Positions 1-14,300 of a stretch of 64,000 nucleotides of DNA are shown piece by piece; position 1 is the first letter of the stretch; each line of letters starts with the position of its first letter. A program made the position numbers and the translations under genes. The DNA lies in assembly GCF_020085105.1 (NCBI RefSeq), contig NC_058051.1, forward strand, positions 26,276,955-26,340,954. Reading direction: 5' to 3'. This DNA comes from Siniperca chuatsi (taxonomy: Eukaryota; Chordata; Actinopteri; Centrarchiformes; Sinipercidae). The notes under the pieces are model-generated. The model was not told the DNA's origin, did not search any database, and saw nothing but the letters and a program-made list of their open reading frames with translations.

Positions 1-425
1 AATAAACCGAACACAGACAAACAAAGCAGGCTGTCGAACTCAAAACGCTGTCTTTTTCACTAACACGCTGAAAAACCTCAAACCTTTCACCGGGTCATGT
101 GGGAAAGTAAAGCAGCTGTTTTATTATGTAACGCAACTAACCTAACGGTCATAAAAAAGCTTTTATCCTCGATGAATAATGTCACAACCCATTCACATGT
201 CAGCAGGATTATGATATTGTAACGTTAATAGCTTTTAAGATATATATATATATGTTAAATTTAAATTTTAGGATTAATTAAGTGTATCGCACAAGAATGG
301 TAAATAACACAAATGAACACTGGCCTGTTATCATAAACTTCATTCAATTCTATAAGACAGTAGTATAATGACAGTGGAACTACAGTGAAGATAATTACTA
401 CAACTGCCTAATGACCTTCTCAAGG
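1..425. other. Non-genic left edge
   Basis: AT-rich sequence with a short TA run near 241-253. I see no exon, RNA gene or recognisable repeat before the dnajc16 relic begins. Earlier J-domain sequence of dnajc16 would be expected here if the locus were intact, and I could not find it. Confidence 0.4.
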
Positions 426-1495
426 CATCCTGATAAAAACAAAAATGTAGGTGCTGAGGGCATGTTCATCAAGATGACCAAACGGAGGAAGATGTCTGCT
501 CATATTGATATTTGTTCTACCCAACATCTAGATTTTATCCAGTTAAGACAAACATGACCGTTACTGGCAGACTGATGACACCCAGCCATGCAGCGGTGGT
601 TGCTGCGGTCATCACCACGTCAGCTTCTGCTTTAACAAATCCTTCTCAAACTATCCTTTCTGCAGCAAGAACCAGAGGGACTTTGCTGACAGCAATCCAC
701 ATTGCACTTTAACCAGAATGTCATCGACGTGGTGCCTGACAGCTACAAGACACCATACCTGATAAAGATCACTTCTGACTGGTGCTTCAGCTGCATCCAC
801 ATTGAGCCGGTCTGGAAAGAGGTGGTGCAGGAGATGGAGACTCTGTAACTCATCCAAAATCATTCAGCAGCCTTGTCATCTGTGTAAGATATCCACAAAC
901 CTTTTCAGGTTTGTGGATATCTTATCATGGATATGAGAGATGGGTAGCCAGTCACCTTGGTGCTCATGGCACCCCATCGATACTTGAAGTCATCAATGGC
1001 AAAGTGAAGTTTTTCCATTATGCTGTAGCAAAGGAGCCCTGGAGGCAGTTTGTATTAGACCTGCTTCCTGTCAGAGACTTGTGGAGCAGGTAAATATCTG
1101 GCTGTCTTGTTCGCAGTAATGCTGATAAACATTGTATTGGCAGTGCGTTACAGGAAAACATTACATTTGAAAGTTGTACACACCTCACATGTAGGTGCAA
1201 GGCTATTGGAAATCAGCACTGATAAAGAGTAATGCCTGCACACTGACTCAAAACCATGAAATTATTTAAGTTTTGATCCCCCGTCTTTGTCAGATCAGGC
1301 ATTACAACGCTGCATTTTTCATATACAGTATCTTAGATGCCACTGACAGGAACTGAATTACTAACACAAACGTCAATAATTTATCTCTATATCTGCACAG
1401 CTGACAGGTTTTTGCTTATAAGGACGTGGCTATCTTTCAGAGATAACAAATTTCTCCCTGCGCCAAGGCTGGTCTATCAGAAGCTCTTTGATGAA
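426..1495 (+). pseudogene. dnajc16: Decayed dnajc16 relic (J domain to thioredoxin-like region)
   Basis: DNAJC16 is a membrane J-domain co-chaperone with a thioredoxin-like region. Collinear pieces of it lie here in different frames. 426-482 encodes the HPD motif and following residues (HPDKNKNVGAEGMFIKMTK). 556-693 encodes a 46-residue block ending NQRDFADS. 696-845 encodes a 50-residue thioredoxin-like block with the WCFSC motif, then TAA in frame at 846. 929-1069 encodes 47 residues including GYER and LGAHGTPSIL. 1072-1089 gives QRLVEQ in another frame before a GT. 1411-1425 (FAYKD) and 1445-1495 (NKFLPAPRLVYQKLFDE) are later blocks that should be about 80 residues apart but are about 20 nt apart. 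Frame changes occur near 483-555, 694, 846-928 and 1070. Neighbouring agmat supports the identity, since DNAJC16 and AGMAT are adjacent in mammals. Most likely a dead duplicate. Alignment was from memory of the family. Confidence 0.8.
885..924. repeat. Perfect 18-bp inverted repeat with 4-nt loop
   Basis: The arms at 885-902 (TAAGATATCCACAAACCT) and 907-924 are exact reverse complements around the loop TTTC. The hairpin sits between two dnajc16-like blocks, where the frame is disrupted, and overlaps the would-be acceptor AG at 907-908. Confidence 0.85.
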
Positions 1496-1896
1496 TATTT
1501 TGTTGTAATTCTGTGGATTTTAGAAATGTTGCAGACATAATATTAATTTCATGTTCTGAATGTTTTCCAAATGGCCACAAATGATGCATTATTATATTCA
1601 TGTGATATAGAATTATGTGACATGACAAACGCATGAAAGTGAAGTCAAACTTAGTGTGCGCTTGGTTTATTCATTTGTTTTGTTAACATAAACTGTAAAA
1701 ATGTCACTGTTAATATATTACATGGAATACTCTTTTACAAGTAGGTGTAAATGACATCTGCTGCTGTTTCAGTTGTTCTTCGATAGTGCATTCATCATCT
1801 TGATCGTTGTAATAAAATGCAATATCTTTATTGAATAAAACATTAAATTGTAATTGTTGCAGGACAGCCTGCTCATTTGGCGTTCGGTTATCTGTA

Positions 1897-1902
1897 TTTA
1901 TT
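1897..1902 (-). terminator. Candidate polyadenylation signal of agmat
   Basis: TTTATT on the plus strand is AATAAA on the minus strand, about 42 nt downstream of the agmat stop at 1944. The position is plausible for a short 3' UTR, but no transcript evidence is available. Confidence 0.4.
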
Positions 1903-1943
1903 TTTAACAAACTACCTGTTCTGTACTGTGTGGTCTGTACTGA

Positions 1944-4900
1944 TTAGGAGTATTTAATTTTTGGGAGGACACACAGCATTTCAAAAAGGAGGTTGGCACC
2001 AGTCAGTGCAGTGTTCCCTGTTGAGAAAAAATAATAAAATGAAAATATAAATAATGGTTGTAAAACAAAACTCCCCCCAGAATTTGACAAAAAATAAAAT
2101 GTGAAAAGTACCTGTGGTGTCATAGGGTGGAGACACCTCCACTAGATCACATCCAACAAGGTTTAGGCCACGGCAGCCCCGAATAATCTCAACTCCCTAA
2201 ATCCAACCAAGATAACAAAACTATATTAGAATTTATACAGCTGAGAAGATAAATAAGTACAGAACATTCATTTGTGTTATTAAAGAACTTCCTATATGTA
2301 CACTGGAGTTACAGTAATTATGTGGAACAAGTGTAAATTCTTTGCACAACTTGTAATATGACATGGTTGTGTCATCCGATTAAAGTCATAGAAGATAGTT
2401 TAGAAGGATTAAAGTCTGTTTCACCATGTTTACCTGTATGGGAGTAAGCCCTGCTATCTCTGGTGTGCCTGTTCCAGGGGCAAAGCCCGGGTCAAGAGCA
2501 TCGATGTCGAAACTGAGGTAAACTGGACCACTGCCCATCTGAGCCCTGACCTCAGCCATCAGAGGCGCAAGAGATTTGAACCAACATTCTTCCACTTGTA
2601 CCACACGGAAACCCTGCACAATAAAATAAAAATTAGGGTTGTTTGTTCAAAGACAATCATTCTTTTTTTGTTTAAAAGGGATGATATGCAACATTGCACA
2701 AAATGACTTACTTAGGATATCTGTTATTGACTCGATTGTTTGACCAAGTGCTGAGATTTCTGGCATCTGAAACTTATTTTCAGTTCAGCTAGCTCATCCA
2801 TTGCTGATTGTGACTTTTTGTTTTAATTGTAACCTTTGACATTGTTTGACATTTTGGAAAATACGAATATTCGCTTTCTTGCCGAGTTAGTTGAGAAGAT
2901 GGATACCACTCTTATGTCTCCACTGTAAATATGAAGCTGAAGCCAGCAGCCGGTTAGCTTAGCTTAGCATAAAGACAGGGGTTCAAGTCACTGCACCTGG
3001 CCAAGAAACTGTCAGGCACATAACCCCCTATGGCCCATTGGCTATGCAGTAAAACCAGAATGCTGGCTTTTGTCTGAAGCATTGCCTTATGTTATCTACA
3101 AGACCTCCAGTATTCTAGCAGAGTTACCTGTGACCGATTCCATTCATATGAATCTGCAGAGTAGCCTGAACCACGCAGGCCGATCTGGACCACTCTCTTG
3201 CAGTCCAGTAGCCCCTCCTCCACACAACGTCTGAATGGAGTCCCATGTCCGATCTTCTCCCCCAAGACCACATCACTGGTGTCAGCATGAGCATCCACAT
3301 GGACCAGACCCACTGGGCCATACCTGACAAATTATTACAGAGCAGACTGAGTGAGGCACAAGGACACAGTGTATGAACTGGTTAAGAGGCAGTCAATGTC
3401 AAAAGTTCAGATTTGAATTTGTCTAAGCTTTGTCCTAGACGTTGCTTGATTTGTCATTTGTGACATCTACAAACAATGTAAAAAGCCATACAGTTTATCA
3501 TGGAGCAGAATAATATTACGAATACATAACAAAATGTATATGAAAATATCTGTTCTAGAGCTGAAACAATTGATTAATCGGTTAGTCGATCAATAGATAA
3601 TGAATCAGCAACAATATTGATAATTGACAAATCGTTTCAGTTATTTTATCAACCAAAAACGCCAAACACTTATTAGTTCCAGCTTCTTAAATGTGAAGAT
3701 GTACTGCTTTTCTCTTTTTTAAAATCATTTTAATGGAATATCTTTGGGTTTCAGACTGTTGGTCAGACAAAACAAGACATCTGAAGATCTCACCTTGAGC
3801 TCCAGGGCTTTTTTCACTAGACTAAATGATTAAATCGATTAATTCAATTCAATTATATAGCGCCAATTCATAACAGAAGTTATCTCATTGCACTTTTCCT
3901 ATAGAGCAGGTCTAGACCGTACTCTTTATAATATTAATCTAAAAACTAATCAACAGATTAATCGATAATGAAAATAATCTTTTTGTTTGCTGTGGAAACA
4001 CGGAAAAAATCATGTCTAAACATGTCCAGGCAATCTGAACTGATGATAATATGACAATAATATCTGATGGCATCATGTACAGCCCCTGGCAATGAAGCGT
4101 GGCCTACTTACTTCTCAGCAACAGCTTGCAGGATCGGATATGCAATTGTGTGATCGCCACCTGCAAACACCAAAAACTCCTTAACATCTGACCTTCGATC
4201 GAACATGAGCTACAGTTTATAAGGATATTTAAATGGCTAATAATTATACAGCCATTGCAGAGCTCGCTGTAATGGTTATAAAATATTTACTGAGCTATCT
4301 TGACTATCTGTCTAGAAGGTGAAGACATTGTGTAAACATGTTCTTCTTTTTCCTCTAGTCCCTCTCACCCATAGTGAGAGGAATGCAGCCAGTAGCCAGG
4401 ATCTTCCAGTAGGCCTCCCTGATGCGTTTGCATGTGTCCTTCAGGTCATACATATTCACATTGACGTCCCCAATATCAGCCACCATAAGGGACTCATAAG
4501 GTGCTGCCCTGGTGCCACTGTTGTAAGATCTCAGCATGGCAGATTCCACTCTGATCTGCCTGGGACCAAACCTGCGGTGGTGGAGGGAATATCTGGTATT
4601 TCATTTCAATGCTGCAGTGATTTGAAACTGAAGCTGTGAAGCAAACTGGTACATTTACGCAAGAACAGTACATACTGTACTTACAGTTTTGAGGTATTTG
4701 CACTTTACTTGAATATTTCCATTTTATATTTTAATTTGTCATGCAAAAATGCCAAACACTTCATGTGTCCAGATTTTGAAATGTGAGAATTTGCTGCTTT
4801 TCCTTCTAATTTATTTTAAATACATTTTGAGGTTTGTACTTTTGGTTGGACAAAACAAGCATTGTGAAGGTGTCACTTTGGGCTCTGGGTCGACTGTGAT

Positions 4901-5743
4901 GGTTATTTCTCATTATTTTCTGATCATTTTTACAAACCAAACAATCAATCGAGAAAATAATCAGCAGATTAATCCACGATGAAAATAATTTGTTGAAATC
5001 CTATACAAAACAGTTGAAATTAGCTCCACCTCAACATAGCTACAACAGTAAAATGCTGCTTACACACTGATGCACGAGTGATAATAATCAAATATATAAT
5101 AAAATATATGTCACAGGGGCCATTTTTCTGCATTGACTACTTTTACTTTTAATACATTAAGTACATTTTCCTGCTTACACTTGCATACCTTTACTTTTAG
5201 GTAATATTTAAAATGCAAGAGTTTTACTAGTAATCGAGTAGTTTTACAGTGTGGTATTAGTAGGCCTTTACTTTTACTTAAGTAAAGGCTCGGGAAACTT
5301 CTTACACCACTGGACAATAGCGGTGGGTGTACTACTGTGACAAAACTGTAAGTAGGCCTGACAGTGTAATGTAATAGTGACTCTTGTTGCAGGCACATAT
5401 AGCCTAACAGCAGCTGCAGAGAAAAACACCACCTTGCTCCAGGTCGGTTGGAGGTCCCGGTATCAATTGGGACGCCGACAAACGCCGCATCGAGCCCGTC
5501 CGCTGTCTCCTGGTAGGGCAACTTGGCCATAGTGGGGATCCCTGACACCCGTGCAACAAACTCGGCGCTCGGTGGCACATTGTAGCGTTTCCCGGAGCTT
5601 TTTCTGTTGGGATTAATGTACAGACCTCGTCTGTCGCTGCAGAGAGACAGAGTTTGTCGTGGCCCTAGAGAGAAGCCCGCTGCAGTCCCACTGCAAGACG
5701 GCGAAATCACAGCGCGAGTTATCTTCTTCCAAACTGACAACAT
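1944..5743 (-). CDS. agmat: Agmatinase-family ureohydrolase, mitochondrial, 7 exons
   Basis: Member of the Mn-dependent ureohydrolase (arginase/agmatinase) family. Coding exons on the minus strand are 5743-5433, 4571-4369, 4160-4112, 3323-3128, 2613-2434, 2196-2112 and 2017-1944. All junctions are GT-AG and phases agree, giving 365 residues (human AGMAT is about 352). Metal-binding signatures are intact: GGDH (about 172-175), DAHAD (about 198-202) and SFDID (about 287-291). The start [12 protein letters not shown] is basic and amphipathic, fitting a mitochondrial presequence, so I chose the ATG at 5743. An in-frame ATG at 5878 would add 45 residues. Vertebrate AGMAT is annotated as agmatinase (agmatine to putrescine plus urea), but as I recall the human enzyme has been reported to prefer guanidino acids, so the substrate is uncertain. 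The C-terminus ends PKIKYS. The gene is divergent from the tubulin gene. Confidence 0.93.
2840..3070. repeat. Dispersed repeat (TTAGCTTAGCATAAAGAC family) in agmat intron 4
   Basis: It starts near TTTTGGAAAATACGAATATT and contains the motif GGTTAGCTTAGCTTAGCATA. Related copies lie at 35660-36062 and 45930-46410. This copy lacks the distal half seen in the other two. Confidence 0.6.
3553..3990. repeat. Dispersed repeat (ATTAATCG family) with an insert, agmat intron 3
   Basis: AT-rich dispersed element marked by GATTAATCGG, GACAAAACAAGACAT and AATCGATAATGAAAATAATC. Related copies lie near 22650-22950, 30235-30565 and 36460-36705, and inside the composite elements at 4645-5315 and 19780-20520. 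Around 3840-3945 it is interrupted by a different fish repeat fragment (ATTATATAGCGCCAATTCAT). Confidence 0.55.
4645..5315. repeat. Composite dispersed repeat in agmat intron 1
   Basis: The outer part belongs to the TACTTAAGTA family and the inner part (about 4749-4985) to the ATTAATCG family. The same inner/outer order and the same right-hand junction recur at 19780-20520, so the composite probably spread as one unit. Confidence 0.6.
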
Positions 5744-5878
5744 AACTTGGTGAGAGTTATGAGTGTAAGCCATACTGGTAACTGTGCGGTGTGTGAGAGG
5801 GTGAGATGGACTTCCACTGCTACCTTTAGTGTTTCCTAGTAAACTCGTAATATTCATGGCCTTATTAGCAGCAGGCAA

Positions 5879-6864
5879 CTGACAAAAAGTCCACCAGGAT
5901 AGTGTTTAATATGTATTTAGGTGGCCATATGTTCTTGTGTTGAATGCACCATCTCTGATCCTCACATAAACCCCGCGCAGTACCACATCAGCTCAGGTGA
6001 GATATACATTTGCTACTTTTCATGTCCCGTCGTGCTTGTGGTTTTCAAAGTTACGACGTGGTTGTGAGCGTGAAGGCAGCAGACTGATAATCAGTAACGG
6101 AGCAGGTGGGCACCGCCTGTGGAAGGCCAATAAATCAAACACATCAAAACGTATGCATGATAAAAATGATAATACTCACGGTAGGTCAAAATTATGAGAT
6201 GGTAAGCTACATTTTTAGAAGATAAGTCAGAATTTTGACATGCTAAGTTTAAAAAAAATGAGATGTCAACATTTTGTTTTTGGCTCACTATTATGCATGA
6301 TAAGAACAAAAGTAACCACGGTAAGTCACAATTATGAGATGCTAAGTCAACATTTTGACAGTGAGAACTGGACTTAAAACATATGGAAATAATTTCTCGG
6401 TTGAACAAAAAGGAACATTAAAAACGTTCAGTAAAATTAAATCGTTGTCCCAGATCCCCAGCAAAATCAGACAGGATAATTTAAACTTCCTGTAATTTGG
6501 GCATTGGGGGTAAATGTATGAGTTAACATTACATTCAACTTTCCCTTTCCCCATTCCCCTTATTTTTGCATTTGTACCACGTGTGGCCGGTATAGCCCTG
6601 GACCAAATCATCAACACATCCTCGATATAAGGTTTTGGGATCAAAGTCCTACCTCAGCTCCAGCATCCGGGTTGTTCTGGCTCTGGATGTGAACCAGTTA
6701 CAGCCGCAGGCTGAGGAGGGGTTTTCAGTGTGCGCACTTCACCTGTCCTCCTCAAGAGGCAGACTGTGGCGCATCAGCAGCTCAGCCTCAGACAGCGGCA
6801 CACCTCAGACACAATCCTTCCCCAGACTTTGTGTCATTACGTTGCATGATAGCGAAAAGCCATC
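5879..6864. other. Divergent agmat/tubulin intergenic region and tubulin 5' UTR
   Basis: No coding exon is recognised. About 6135-6365 holds two related copies of a GCATGATAA...CACGGTA...AATTATGAGATG unit about 165 bp apart, a dispersed fish repeat. The CpG-richer stretch about 6600-6864 probably contains the tubulin promoter and 5' UTR. I see no clear TATA box. Confidence 0.5.
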
Positions 6865-9351
<2,487 letters not shown>

Positions 9352-9499
9352 AAGGGACTTTAAAGCACAAGCTAAACGGGAAACAAATTATTTAATTTGT
9401 TCTTAAATACATTTCAAACAGAAATGTTTGTCTATTCATCACCAGTTTGGCTATGTTCAGAGTAAAAATCCATTAAAATGTGAGTTTTGCTCTGTCCTA

Positions 9500-9505
9500 A
9501 ATAAA
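9500..9505 (+). terminator. Polyadenylation signal of the alpha-tubulin gene
   Basis: AATAAA about 150 nt after the tubulin stop, followed by a GT/T-rich stretch (GTTGTTTCTGTT) that fits a downstream element. Confidence 0.7.
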
Positions 9506-9529
9506 ATTCCTGTAACGAGAAGTTGTTTC

Positions 9530-9989
9530 TGTTATTTATCAAACCTTCTTTCAATTTTTTTTGTGAATACTGACAAATTAACTATTAGTTGCAGATGATT
9601 TGTCCGTCATAATCTTGAAATACTACATCCAATGCCTTCAGGTGTTGACAGATGAGGAAATTGTATGTAGAAGTTTGAGAAATAGCTGTACAGCAAAAAA
9701 CACTGTACATTACATGTCAAGTTTTGTTGAAGAAGCCTAATATATATTTAATAACTTTATAGTTTAGCCTGTAGTTTATATTTGGAACCTTTTTCAAATA
9801 AATTTGTGTATCAAATCTTTTCCTCCTGACTATTGTTAAGTCATCTTACTGTGTATGTCACCAACTCTGTTAACGTGAAAAATGTATCTAAATTCACTCG
9901 CAGAGATGTTAACTTAGAAACAAGAGGGGTTAAATAAACAAGAGGAATGATTTGCACAGTCCATTCAGAGCTCTTTTCAGACAGATACT
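9530..9989. other. Gap between convergent tubulin and pink1 transcripts
   Basis: AT-rich sequence with no open frame of note and no recognised repeat. It separates the tubulin poly(A) signal from the probable pink1 poly(A) signal. Confidence 0.5.
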
Positions 9990-9995
9990 TTTATT
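9990..9995 (-). terminator. Candidate polyadenylation signal of pink1
   Basis: AATAAA on the minus strand, about 1.4 kb downstream of the pink1 stop at 11388. The intervening 9996-11387 has no coding potential and no recognised repeat, which fits a long 3' UTR. Confidence 0.5.
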
Positions 9996-11387
9996 CTGAA
10001 ACACAGCAGAAAAATCTACATATATCCAAAATATTTCTCACCATCTTTAGTATGAAAACTTAAACACTCTATATCTTGCATCCCTAACTGACACATGATT
10101 ATGATATATAATTATGCAATGTTATAATGCCAGAATTGTAGGCTTAATGTGACTAGTTCTGATAACAGATCATAGTGAAGTCACTCTATTCAAATCACAG
10201 ATTTGGCATAATTTGTTTTAGAATAGGTATAATAGATAAGCTGGCAACAAACAAACACCAGTATGCCATAGCAATGGCTCTGAGCAATTGGACATAAAGT
10301 GCAAACCACAGGAACAAAAACAAAACAAGTCACATCCTTTAGGTCAGTCAATAATCTGCATGATCCATGCTATCTACAATCATCATTGTGATAACTGTGT
10401 AGTAACATGTTGGGGAGGTTTAACATGCATTACGTTGTGCAGAATGGGTGAGTAAGTGATTTTTTGGCTCACAACCTTACACAGACACCTACTGATAACC
10501 AGTTTGATGGAAGCACTAGCTGTTTAAGGGCAGCATGTTACCTGTGAGTGTGAAGTTTAATGTCGCCCTACACAGTAGGGTCTGACAAGTACAGTATTTA
10601 GTTTTACTTTCTACTCTAATGTAAAATATCTGCACTGGCCTTAACCTTTATCAGTCCAAAGCTTCTACACAGGCCAATTTTAATCAAACACACAGGTAAC
10701 ACAACTGTATGAGTCTGGGGTCTTTCCTAGCAAATATCTAAAAAAAAAAAGTGCATCAGCGCTTGTAAAATATAATATCAGAATAACAGAAATACCAGTA
10801 GCCATTGGTACCTCGCATTTCTGGGCCAATTTAGTTGTTTGGTGTAGACAAACAATACATATTTAAGGAGAAATGAATCTATACACAGAAATATAGAAAA
10901 CACAGAGATACCAAGGTTTTTTCCCCACCATCAGTAGCCTCAATAATCCATGATGCAATGCACCCACAAGACCTGTTGCATTTTGCATAAAAGGGCACTA
11001 GCCACACTTTGCTTTAACTCCTGCTGATGTTGTAGTGATGCTGAGAGAATACAATCTGGGAAATGCCGATCAGCAATTTCAGCAGCAAAAGACAACACTG
11101 GTTTAAGGGCGAATCAGGAAATCCAAAAAGGTGAATTAAACCATTTGATAATTCACAATAACTGCTGGAATACACTGACAGTCACAGGTGATGTGACGTG
11201 ATGTGAGAGTGGAAGAGTAGAGTGTCACTGGGGTTTGCCTTAATAGCCATTAGATGTAAAGGCTAAGACTATAAATATTATAAATATAGATGTCATACTG
11301 AAAATCAAAGCATGTTTCAACTCTAGGCTCCCAGTATACCCATATCAATGACTCTTAAACTATGTGTCTGAATGAGTGAGAGTGGAT

Positions 11388-14300
11388 CTATGCAGACAGT
11401 ATGCAGGCCTGACGCTGCTCTCGTCCATACAGGAGGAAGCCCACAGCGGTGCGCAGTTCCTCCAGGTCCAGGTTAGACAGGAAGCTCCTCTGAAGCTCTG
11501 CCTCCACCATGTTTCCAGTGGGTCCAGTACAGCCCTTCAGGAGAACCACAGCTGACTGGCACAGCAGCCAATCAGCCAGCTTCTTCATGCCAACACTATC
11601 CTGATTTGCCAGGGCCTTCCGTCCCCAGAGGCTAAGATGTAGCATGTTAGCCGCCACACGGGCACTGGGGCGCTGCAAAGTAACAGTAACATGTATGAGT
11701 TTTGTAGTATCAAAGAGTTGGTTAATTGTTAATATTACCAGACTGCTGGTAGACTACTACCAGACATAACAATTGAGCAATTATTAAATGCGCCCATATC
11801 TTTATCAGTGCCCAAACTGAGAAAAACAAGACTTGTCAAATGCTACAATATCATGACACTGCTTTGATTACAACATTTTAAAATAAGGCTTAGAAAATGT
11901 GATTTTAAGAATTTTCCAAGACCTATAGACACCCTGTCCGGTCATATCACCTGTGAGCACACAGCATCCCAACAAATCCTTCACAACCCCTGCTATACCT
12001 TGCTTGGGTTCCTCCTGAGGAGTAATCGGATCACTAACTGCACATCAGCTGGAACATTGGAGGGTAGAGAAGGAAGCTGCTTCTCCTGGTAACTCCTGCT
12101 CTCCAGTCCCACTGCTCGATAGAACGGGTTATGCTGGCCGAATATCTCATAGGAGATGGCACCCACAGCCCAGGAATCTGCCTTGCTGTAGTCAATCACC
12201 GCACCACACCCTGGAACTGCAGTGGCCACCTTGGGGCAGATACATCATGAAAATGTAAGTTTAAAAGTCAAATGCAAAAAAAGTAATATTATGGTTAAAT
12301 GTAATGACTTGTTATTGTAGAAGTAGTTGTTTATAACTGTATTAATAACAATGACTTACTGTCCCAAATGACAATCCCTTTAAAACACACTGTTAAATTG
12401 TAATTTGAGCTACTGCCACCTCTGGTTATTACCATGGAGGAGGTAATTCTACTCTTACATACACTACCTACATTAAAGAATATTTTCATGAGCGCAGATG
12501 TGTATTGGTGCCATTTATTTGAAGGTTATTTAAATTGTGATTATGGGTAATTTGATGCTGCTATCACCACCCAAATCACATTTCCCTCCTGGAAAGTTTT
12601 CAAAGGATATGTGACAGGTAAAACACATAATATTATATATCTGTGTGTGTTTAGACACCAAAGGCAACTACATACAGTCTTCTTTTACTGTCTACAACTG
12701 ATAATGCTCTGCTTCTTTATTAACATTTGGACAAGTTCAAGTTGTATAGGGGCCAATAAGAGACAGTTCAGCAACTGCTGGACATTCTTCTTTTACTTAA
12801 TAACAATAAAGAGCTACTTAAGCCTACCTCAGGAGCCATAAGGGAGGCATTCCCTCCTCTGTTGACCCATATGCTGTTGAATGGCAGCTGTAGACTAGAG
12901 TCACTCTGGGTCAGGCAGCAGCCAAAGTCAGTAATCACTAAACGAGGGCAACCATCTGCACAAAAGCAAAATCAATTGACATTTTAACAGAGAACTGATC
13001 AAATCTCGAACTGATGTTTGAATTGTTCTCTTACTGAATATTTCTCTGACCAGAGTCAAACTCCAACAGCACGTTGTCTGATTTGAGATCCCTGTGAGCA
13101 ACACCCTGTCTGCAAAGATGGTCAACCCCCTCGAGGAGCTGCAGCACCATCAGAGAGCCCTGCCTGCGGCCTGGTGTGGACACTTCCAGGTACTGTCGCA
13201 GCGTGCAGGGGTAGCTATAGCAAAGAAGAAGACAGGATGCTAGAGCTACTGAACTGGATGCCTTCAGTTTTCTTGTATACACCACCTTAAAGTTATAATC
13301 CTTATATCAAAGCCAGTTTTTGATACTATTTGTGGTCTGCATTTTTTAAAGTCATTCGGTGTATTTACATTCTGTCATTACCTCTCTTTTATAGTAGTTT
13401 TCATTTTTAATATTGGGGTCCGCCATTCCCGCATGGAATTCAAATCACACAAAAGGGATTCACAGGAAGCGATGCAGCATGTAATCCAGCGTTATTGTTT
13501 GTAATTTTATCTTACTGATTTCAGCCTCACTGTTCACTCTCCTAACACTGTATCAGAGCTGTATTAAGTTACCGCTAATTCAAACTGAACATTTCCTTCT
13601 GCTCCTAGTTCACATTAAAAGCATTTAACAAGTAGTGGCTTTTATTGTGAAGCTGTCACAGGAAACACAATATATTTGTCACCAAAGTTAGCGCTGACAG
13701 TGATTGTTCATCAAAAATGTATCTTCAGAGCAGACTGTCATTTTTTGACAGGGGATAAGTTTTAAATATTGTAGGGAGTTTGTTTGGTTGTGCTATTAAC
13801 AGATACACAAAGCTGCTCTTTGGTTATATTTCTGACAAATCAGCTGCCCAAGGAGTGTTAGCTGGAGTACTAAACTGAACTTGCTGTTACCACCATGTCA
13901 CCAAATCAACCAGAACCTAAGGATTATAACTTTAAGATGAAGCTGGTGACATTTGTTTTTAAAGCAGTCTAATTTACTTGGATTGATCAAGAGGGTGAAA
14001 GATGGCAGGTCTTACTTCTTCATGACCAGGAAAAGAGTGCGGTTGTTGCCCAGACCAGCAGGGTTAAGCCTGGCTGGCAGCACATCTGGATACTCTTCCT
14101 GGGCACCTGGCAGCAATGGGACGTCCGCTGTGAAAGCCCGGTACACTCTGATCACATTAGGGTGTGCTGACACTCTTTTGGGCAGGACTCCAAAATGTCT
14201 GCATGTAGAGAGATCATAGCCATTCATGAGCTGTTCATTCCTACACCCTGTTCAGCACTGCAGGACTAGCAATGAACTATGAAAGCAGCACTGACAGTAT

